Assembly (NCBI GenBank): GCA_019594235.1
Contig: JAFDTG010000019.1
Span: 1-19,095, forward strand
Source of the DNA: Candidatus Saliniplasma halalkaliphilum
GTDB lineage: Archaea > Thermoplasmatota > Thermoplasmata > Halarchaeoplasmatales > Halarchaeoplasmataceae
DNA length: 19,095 nt
Direction: 5' to 3'
Part shown: one piece after another, positions 14,714 to 19,095 of the stretch
Layout of the letters: every line of letters begins with the position of its first letter
How positions within the stretch are numbered: position 1 is the stretch's first letter
Notes under the pieces: model-generated
The model's database searches: none
What the model was told of the DNA's origin: nothing
What the model saw: only the letters and a program-made list of their open reading frames with translations
Program-made: the position numbers and the translations under genes

Positions 14714-15055
14714 ATGACTGAATGGATCTTGAAAACTTTTACGACTTATCGTGGAGAACATTACCGGCCCGGTGAAGTGCTGGAGTTAACCACGGAACAG
14801 GTCGAGAGCTATCCCTTGAAGGCTCTTGTAGGTCGGGGACATCTGGTTAGAGCCGGGGATGATAGAGATAGTACACCACTTGAGACGGATATGCTCGAGG
14901 AAGTGGACGGTATCGGTTCGGCCTATTCCGAGAGGATAGTCGAACTGTACAGAACTGTTGAAGAACTGGTTGAAGCCGGTGCCATGAAGATTTCTGAGGA
15001 TATCAGCGGTGTTGATCTGGATAAAGCAGAGGAGATCATCGAACAGGTGAAGTGA
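14714..15055 (+). CDS. Small helix-hairpin-helix protein, possibly virus-derived
   Basis: A 113-residue protein. The N-terminal half (WILKTFTTYRGEHYRPGEVLEL and YPLKALVGRGHLVRAG) looks like the short beta-rich domain seen in tailed-virus head/connector-region proteins. The C-terminal half has a helix-hairpin-helix motif, LEEVDGIGSAYSERI, and a second helical repeat, SGVDLDKAEEIIEQV. Small proteins of this design are frequent in virion-structure clusters. The next gene starts 4 nt after the stop. Divergent from the toxin-antitoxin operon. The viral origin is inferred from form and neighbours only. Confidence 0.5.
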   Translation: MTEWILKTFTTYRGEHYRPGEVLELTTEQVESYPLKALVGRGHLVRAGDDRDSTPLETDMLEEVDGIGSAYSERIVELYRTVEELVEAGAMKISEDISGVDLDKAEEIIEQVK

Positions 15056-15059
15056 ACCT

Positions 15060-15395
15060 ATGGTCCTCAAGATCAAGGTCAATCGTGGGGATACGCTTGT
15101 CAGGAGTTTTGAAGTTAAGAAGGACAGAGAGCCAGTCGATATCTCCGGATGGACCTTCAGGTTGACCGTTAAGAGATCTGTTTTTGATAGTTATTCCGAA
15201 GCTGTGATCAAGAAGGTTGAAAAAGAGCATGATCAACCGGTTAAGGGTAAGACATCTATAGTTTTGAGAGGGTATGATACCGATATCGAGGAGGGGGCGT
15301 ATTACTTTGATGTGCAGGTAGAGAATGGAATCGGTGATCGTAGATCTGTGAAAGGTATGTTTGTGGTTGAGAGGGGGGCTGGGTATGATGCTTGA
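15060..15395 (+). CDS. Virus-like tail/baseplate beta-sandwich protein (BppU N-terminal-like)
   Basis: A 111-residue all-beta protein. It follows the pattern of small tail/baseplate proteins related to the BppU N-terminal domain: KIKVNRGDTLVRSFEVKKD, then EPVDISGWTFRLTVKRS, IVLRGYDTDIEEGAYYFDVQV, and a closing RSVKGMFVVE. An AGGTGA-like ribosome-binding site lies before the ATG at 15060. It is tandem with the HhH gene, 4 nt apart. After its TGA the same frame stays open for 46 more codons, to 15536 (see findings). I assign the structural class, not a defined function. Confidence 0.5.
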   Translation: MVLKIKVNRGDTLVRSFEVKKDREPVDISGWTFRLTVKRSVFDSYSEAVIKKVEKEHDQPVKGKTSIVLRGYDTDIEEGAYYFDVQVENGIGDRRSVKGMFVVERGAGYDA

Positions 15396-15492
15396 TTGCA
15401 TCTGACGGACGATGAAAGTTCTTGGACGAAAAGTGTAATCTTCACCGTATATTTTACAGAAAATGAATTCGGGCACGAAGTGAATTACGGTA

Positions 15493-17997
15493 TCAGCTCT
15501 TCTTACGCCGGTGATACCGCAGAGATATGGTTATGACCAAAGCGATAGGCATGATCAGTATCCACCATAACGATGACACGTTTTCTCTGGTCTCATCCGG
15601 CGGGTCCTTCTCTTCGGATTGGTGCACGGTGACCGTGATACTGTCGCTGTCGGTGTTGCCCTCTGCGTCTTCGACTGTAAGAGTGACGACGTATTCACCG
15701 GGGTCGGTGAATTCAAAGGTCGGAGTAACACCCAGCAGTTCGACATCGCTTCCGCCGATTTCCATCTGCCAATGGTATCGGACCACACCTATGTTGTCCT
15801 CGGATCCGGTGCCGTTGAAAGTCACGAGTTCACCCTTTTTTATATCCATATCAGAACCGGCATCCGCTTCCGGCGGGATGATATCGACTACGTCAACGGT
15901 GCGGGTCTCCGTGGAGTTACCCGTGCCGTCGCTATCCCAGGCGGTTATATGGTACTCGATCTCAACGGTGTCTTCCGGCAGCGACGTCACGTGCTGCCAT
16001 ATACCCTCTGTCTCGGCCAGGGAAACGCTGTTGATCGTGCCGGGATCAATGCGGTACTCCACCTGCACATCGGAGATGTCCAGCAAAGACGAAACCTCGG
16101 CTTCGAAAGTGAACTCCTCACCGGTGTACGCCTCGTCGTCGGTGAGGTCATTTATCTCAGGCGGTGGTAAAGCAGCAGTGGTGAACGAGTAGTACTCACC
16201 GTCGTTGTCGTCAGTGGAACTGTAACCTTCTTCATCCAACGAACTCACCTCGAAGTAGTAGGTTGTGTTGTGCTCTAATCCTTCTAACAGGAGAGAATGA
16301 TCTGTGACCAAAGAGGAAGAGTAAACGGATTGATAACCTGACAGATCCGCATTCTCCGAGTAACGCACCGTACTGTCCGTTGGTCTGTCAGTGCTCCACT
16401 CGACGACCGCCGAGAACTCGGTTATATCTATAACACTCACATCAGTTATCTCGGGAGGAGGTACAGCAGCAGTGGTAAACGAGTAATATTCGCCGTCGTT
16501 GTCATCGACGGTTGTATTACCGTTCTCGTCGGTCGAACTCACCTCGAAGTAGTAGGTTGTGTTGAAAGTTAAATCCTCCAGCGGGAACGAATGTTCCTGT
16601 TTGAGATAGGACTCGCTGACGGTTTCGTTATCCGAAAAGTCCGGGTTCTCCGAGTACCTGACAGTGCCGTCACACTCACGGTCGGTTTTCCACTCGACAA
16701 CCGCCGAGTACTTCGTGACGTCGGTAACGTTCACGTCGTATATCTCCGGCGGTCCAGATTCCGAGATGAAGTCCGGGTTGCGCTTGTAGTACAGTTCACG
16801 GTTACCATGGCGCAGATCATTCCATACAACGTGCTTCATGCTGTCAACCATAGCGATACTAGGATCCCATGAATTATTTACAGTATAAGTCAACCTCAAA
16901 TCGTCCTCCCAACTGATGCCTCCGTCCAATGACTCTTTGAAATATATTTGCGTATCCTCACCTTCCTCGATCCTACCCGCCCAGACCACGTTTACCTCAT
17001 CACCTAATACCGATATATCAGGATTTGAGACCAAGTCGTACGGGCCCCAGAGCAACTGCGCCGGACTCCACGTCTCACCGTTGTCCGTCGAGTTGCGGTA
17101 GTAGAGGTAGTAGGTTGACCCTACCATCCTTACCCAAATAACATGAATATTATTTTCATCTACGGCAATCGCACCGCTGATTTCGCTGTCAGGGGTATCA
17201 GCTAGTATGAAATCGTCGCTCCAAGTTTCTCCATTATCATAAGATACTTTATAGAAAAGATCACCGGATGTTACTCCATATCTAGCATCGCTCCATAATA
17301 CATGAACCGTTTCTCCCTCTACAGCGATCTGTTGAGAGGCACTGTAATATGGTGCATCCGTCATCCTCAATTCCCCCTCCCATGTCTCGCCGCCGTCGAG
17401 ACTTCTGTTGTAGTAAAGCTCGGTGTTCAGAGGCCATGACTCGTCTTCGTGTCTTTCATCCACCCACACCACGTGTACGCTTATACCGTCGTCGCCCACG
17501 GCGATCGTCGGGCCCACCGAGTCGTAGCCATCGTCCCTGGAGATCAACCGCTCGGGATGCCAGGTCTCGCCTCCATCGGTCGAACGGCGGTAATAAGTTT
17601 GCCGGGAAACTGAAGGTGCGAGCCGGTCCCAAACCACGTGAACGTGATCTCCGTGTACAGCTATGTCGGGATTCCAAACGGAATATTCATGTTCCGACAT
17701 CCGTAACGGTTCCGACCAAGTACGACCATCATCCTCCGATTTCATATAAAATACTTCATAATAACCATTGTCCTCACCCATAAACCGCTCCCATACAATA
17801 TGTATTTCATCACCCTCAGTCGCCATGTTTGTTTTCCTATTGGCGTTGGTATGATTCGTCAACCTTACATCTTCGCTCCACCCTTCCGGCGACTCGGTCA
17901 GTTCGGCTGTTGGTTGGGCAGAATCCGTCAACGGTGCCGTCAAAGCCGTACACAAAACCACCGCCAATATTATCGATACAGCGTTTTTTATCCTCAT
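15493..17997 (-). CDS. Secreted surface protein with six Asp-boxes, FN3 and PKD domains
   Basis: An 834-residue exported protein. A signal peptide covers about residues 1-28. A beta-propeller-like region (about 40-410) has six Asp-box repeats: SEDDGRTW (87), STDGGETW (139), SLDGGETW (199), SYDNGETW (252), STDNGETW (303) and SLDGGISW (356). Two closely similar FN3 domains follow (about 417-510 and 515-610), each with YYFEVSS and DDNDGEYYSFTTAA, then an Ig-like domain (about 615-700) and a PKD domain (about 705-795; PEADAGSDMDIKKGELVTFNG). A membrane helix at about 808-828 and RRKKS end it. Asp-boxes occur in sialidases, but the Arg triad and FRIP motif are not evident, so binding rather than hydrolysis is likely. 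The gene is visibly richer in G+C than the flanking genes. Confidence 0.8.
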   Translation of the reverse strand: MRIKNAVSIILAVVLCTALTAPLTDSAQPTAELTESPEGWSEDVRLTNHTNANRKTNMATEGDEIHIVWERFMGEDNGYYEVFYMKSEDDGRTWSEPLRMSEHEYSVWNPDIAVHGDHVHVVWDRLAPSVSRQTYYRRSTDGGETWHPERLISRDDGYDSVGPTIAVGDDGISVHVVWVDERHEDESWPLNTELYYNRSLDGGETWEGELRMTDAPYYSASQQIAVEGETVHVLWSDARYGVTSGDLFYKVSYDNGETWSDDFILADTPDSEISGAIAVDENNIHVIWVRMVGSTYYLYYRNSTDNGETWSPAQLLWGPYDLVSNPDISVLGDEVNVVWAGRIEEGEDTQIYFKESLDGGISWEDDLRLTYTVNNSWDPSIAMVDSMKHVVWNDLRHGNRELYYKRNPDFISESGPPEIYDVNVTDVTKYSAVVEWKTDRECDGTVRYSENPDFSDNETVSESYLKQEHSFPLEDLTFNTTYYFEVSSTDENGNTTVDDNDGEYYSFTTAAVPPPEITDVSVIDITEFSAVVEWSTDRPTDSTVRYSENADLSGYQSVYSSSLVTDHSLLLEGLEHNTTYYFEVSSLDEEGYSSTDDNDGEYYSFTTAALPPPEINDLTDDEAYTGEEFTFEAEVSSLLDISDVQVEYRIDPGTINSVSLAETEGIWQHVTSLPEDTVEIEYHITAWDSDGTGNSTETRTVDVVDIIPPEADAGSDMDIKKGELVTFNGTGSEDNIGVVRYHWQMEIGGSDVELLGVTPTFEFTDPGEYVVTLTVEDAEGNTDSDSITVTVHQSEEKDPPDETRENVSSLWWILIMPIALVITISLRYHRRKKS

Positions 17998-18052
17998 TCC
18001 GCTTTATAATACGTTTTCATTCGTTATTACGTTTTCGCAAAACACCCGATAC

Positions 18053-18244
18053 CGTACTAAATCCGTGAGATATCACCCGAATTTAAAACGATAATCTCTC
18101 ACATCCAGGAACCGATGATCTACAAAAACTAGAGTATCACCTCACAGATTTAGAACATCCCCCTTTTCACCCACTTCGTATATAAAGCCTCCCGTTAATT
18201 CGTACTAAATCCGTGAGATGGTTAGTATACTAGATCCGTGAGAT
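18053..18244. repeat. Three copies of a 19-bp repeat, plus a degenerate inverted copy
   Basis: The 391-nt gap between the two genes (17998-18388) has no gene. CGTACTAAATCCGTGAGAT occurs exactly at 18053-18071 and 18201-18219; a near copy, TACTAGATCCGTGAGAT, is at 18228-18244. CTCACAGATTTAG at 18141-18153 is an inverted copy with one mismatch. The copies lie upstream of both flanking genes. They could be operators of divergent promoters or the remains of a replication or recombination site. Confidence 0.65.
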
Positions 18245-18353
18245 GGAAGGTCTAGATTCTTACAGATAAGTTTCGTTTTCGAGGAAGGGATAGCAGATAA
18301 GTCTTCATCCTACATACCCCTCAAAATTTCTTTTTTTCTGACCTGATAAACCG

Positions 18354-18360
18354 TTAAATA
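18354..18360 (+). promoter_or_regulatory. TATA box for the tail-fibre-like gene
   Basis: TTAAATA, 29 nt before the ATG at 18389, fitting a leaderless transcript. Confidence 0.5.
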
Positions 18361-18388
18361 TCCCACGCCCCCACTTCCAGCCACCCAC

Positions 18389-18721
18389 ATGACTGACATC
18401 GTTCTGGAACTCGGAGACCAACACTACAACATAGACATGGGAGACGGTTTTGTGATCTCTCCCGAAGTTAGATTTTTAGATCTTGTCGATACTCCGGAGA
18501 GCTACGTCGGTCAGGCCAGATTGATACCTAGAGTTGTTGGATCTGAAGATAAGCTGGAGTTCCATCAACCCGGGATAGGTGATCTGAATCCCAAGGACCA
18601 TCATCTTTTAGATGGTCTCACAGACGACGACCACCCGCTTTACCTTCGGCACGATGGACAGCGGGAACTAACGGGAGACTTGATCCTAAACGTATTCATC
18701 TATCATTTTAAAAATTCTTAA
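18389..18721 (+). CDS. Tail-fibre-like protein fragment
   Basis: A 110-residue protein. The central stretch PKDHHLLDGLTDDDHPLYLRHDGQRELTGDLIL has the DDHxxYLRxDGxRxLTG form common in tail-fibre proteins of tailed viruses, where it precedes a longer shaft and receptor-binding domain. Here it ends only ten residues later, in an unlike sequence (NVFIYHFKNS), so it is probably a truncated copy. It is leaderless and downstream of the 19-bp repeats. Confidence 0.6.
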   Translation: MTDIVLELGDQHYNIDMGDGFVISPEVRFLDLVDTPESYVGQARLIPRVVGSEDKLEFHQPGIGDLNPKDHHLLDGLTDDDHPLYLRHDGQRELTGDLILNVFIYHFKNS

Positions 18722-18751
18722 ATATATATGCTTATTGATAATAAGAAAATA

Positions 18752-18758
18752 TTTATAA
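18752..18758 (+). promoter_or_regulatory. TATA box for the terminal secreted-protein gene
   Basis: TTTATAA about 30 nt before the ATG at 18786, fitting a leaderless transcript. Confidence 0.45.
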
Positions 18759-18785
18759 CTAAAATATATTATAATATGGGTAACC

Positions 18786-19095
18786 ATGTTAGGAGGAAAT
18801 AAATTATTTGCCTTTGTTAGTATTTTTATCATCGTGAGCTCCGCTTCTGCGACATACCACTTTTTATCGGGTCCTGATAACGTTTTAGAATCCGATGAGG
18901 AACCGGATGTGTTGGAGGATGAAGTGAATTGGCATTACAAGATCCCTGTCGAAGTTCACAGCGGTATGTACGAGAGAGAGGATCGTGTAGTCTCGCAGGT
19001 CGTGAACGTTGCCAAGGAGATCGGAGGTATGGGTAATTATGACAAGAACTCGCTGCGGGTGCATGAAACGACCGACAGCTGGTACCCGCTGTGGG
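18786..19095 (+). CDS. Start of a secreted protein (partial, runs off the window)
   Basis: The frame begins at an ATG at 18786 and stays open to the window end (103 codons). Residues 1-23 form a signal peptide or anchor (LFAFVSIFIIVSSASATYHF). After an acidic linker comes a beta-type domain with WHYKIPVEVHSGMYEREDR and NSLRVHETTDSW. This looks like the N-terminal extracellular beta-sandwich seen in secreted archaeal and bacterial surface or carbohydrate-related proteins, but I cannot name the family from this part. Confidence 0.6.
   Translation, partial: MLGGNKLFAFVSIFIIVSSASATYHFLSGPDNVLESDEEPDVLEDEVNWHYKIPVEVHSGMYEREDRVVSQVVNVAKEIGGMGNYDKNSLRVHETTDSWYPLW

Noticed and set aside
15393..15395. 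TGA read through as selenocysteine
   Set aside because: No SECIS-like structure was found, and the upstream protein already has a complete beta-sandwich pattern; the extension is kept only as a possible remnant.
15527..16192. Long plus-strand frames opposite the surface protein gene (also near 15619-16170 and 17349-17783)
   Set aside because: They are antisense to a well-supported coding frame and rich in Ser/Thr/Val or Arg, as expected from the complementary strand of a GC-richer gene.
15493..17997. Active sialidase
   Set aside because: Asp-boxes are structural; the arginine triad and FRIP motif are not evident.

Overview
The window looks archaeal, most likely a moderately AT-rich euryarchaeote in the broad sense. 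Several signs support this. The tRNA-Tyr gene has an intron at the canonical archaeal position with bulge-helix-bulge geometry. Many genes have a TATA-like box about 25-33 nt upstream of the start codon and no leader. The gene content also fits: an archaeal-type UbiD decarboxylase, roadblock and GYD proteins, a small M29 aminopeptidase, a Ste24-type protease, and a transglutaminase-like protein ending in a PGF-type tail. I cannot fix the lineage further from sequence alone; Thermoplasmatota or a methanogen-related group are possible.

Layout. Positions 1-12900 are mostly ordinary chromosomal genes: M29 aminopeptidase (-), GYD protein (-), tRNA-Ala(CGC) (-) in a repeat-rich intergenic stretch, ThpR RNA 2',3'-cyclic phosphodiesterase, a PrsW-like membrane protein that seems to lack catalytic residues, a membrane-anchored transglutaminase-like protein, a roadblock/LC7 protein (-), tRNA-Tyr(GTA) with a 52-nt intron (-), a small helical protein overlapping an 8-TM sensor-like membrane protein, a UbiD-Ste24 operon (-), a decayed IS200/IS605-like element with matched end hairpins, purM, and a tight pcp / GIY-YIG / DUF3892-like cluster followed by a cyanophycinase-family peptidase.

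Positions 12900-19095 are accessory. A truncated archaeal ATPase remnant abuts a solo IS605-like right end. An AbiE-type toxin-antitoxin pair (winged-helix regulator plus nucleotidyltransferase, 20-nt overlap) has copies of a 10-bp dyad in and around its promoter. Divergent from it are small proteins resembling tailed-virus head/tail components, interrupted by a large, more GC-rich secreted protein (six Asp-boxes, two FN3 domains, Ig/PKD-like domains, C-terminal anchor). An intergenic region with three copies of a 19-bp repeat follows, then a short tail-fibre-like protein and the start of a secreted protein that runs off the window. I read this as a decayed provirus/defence island.

The strongest leads are the TA pair with its repeated operator, the IS605-like remnant with omega-RNA-like hairpins, the virus-like cluster with 19-bp repeats, and the apparently inactive PrsW-like protein.
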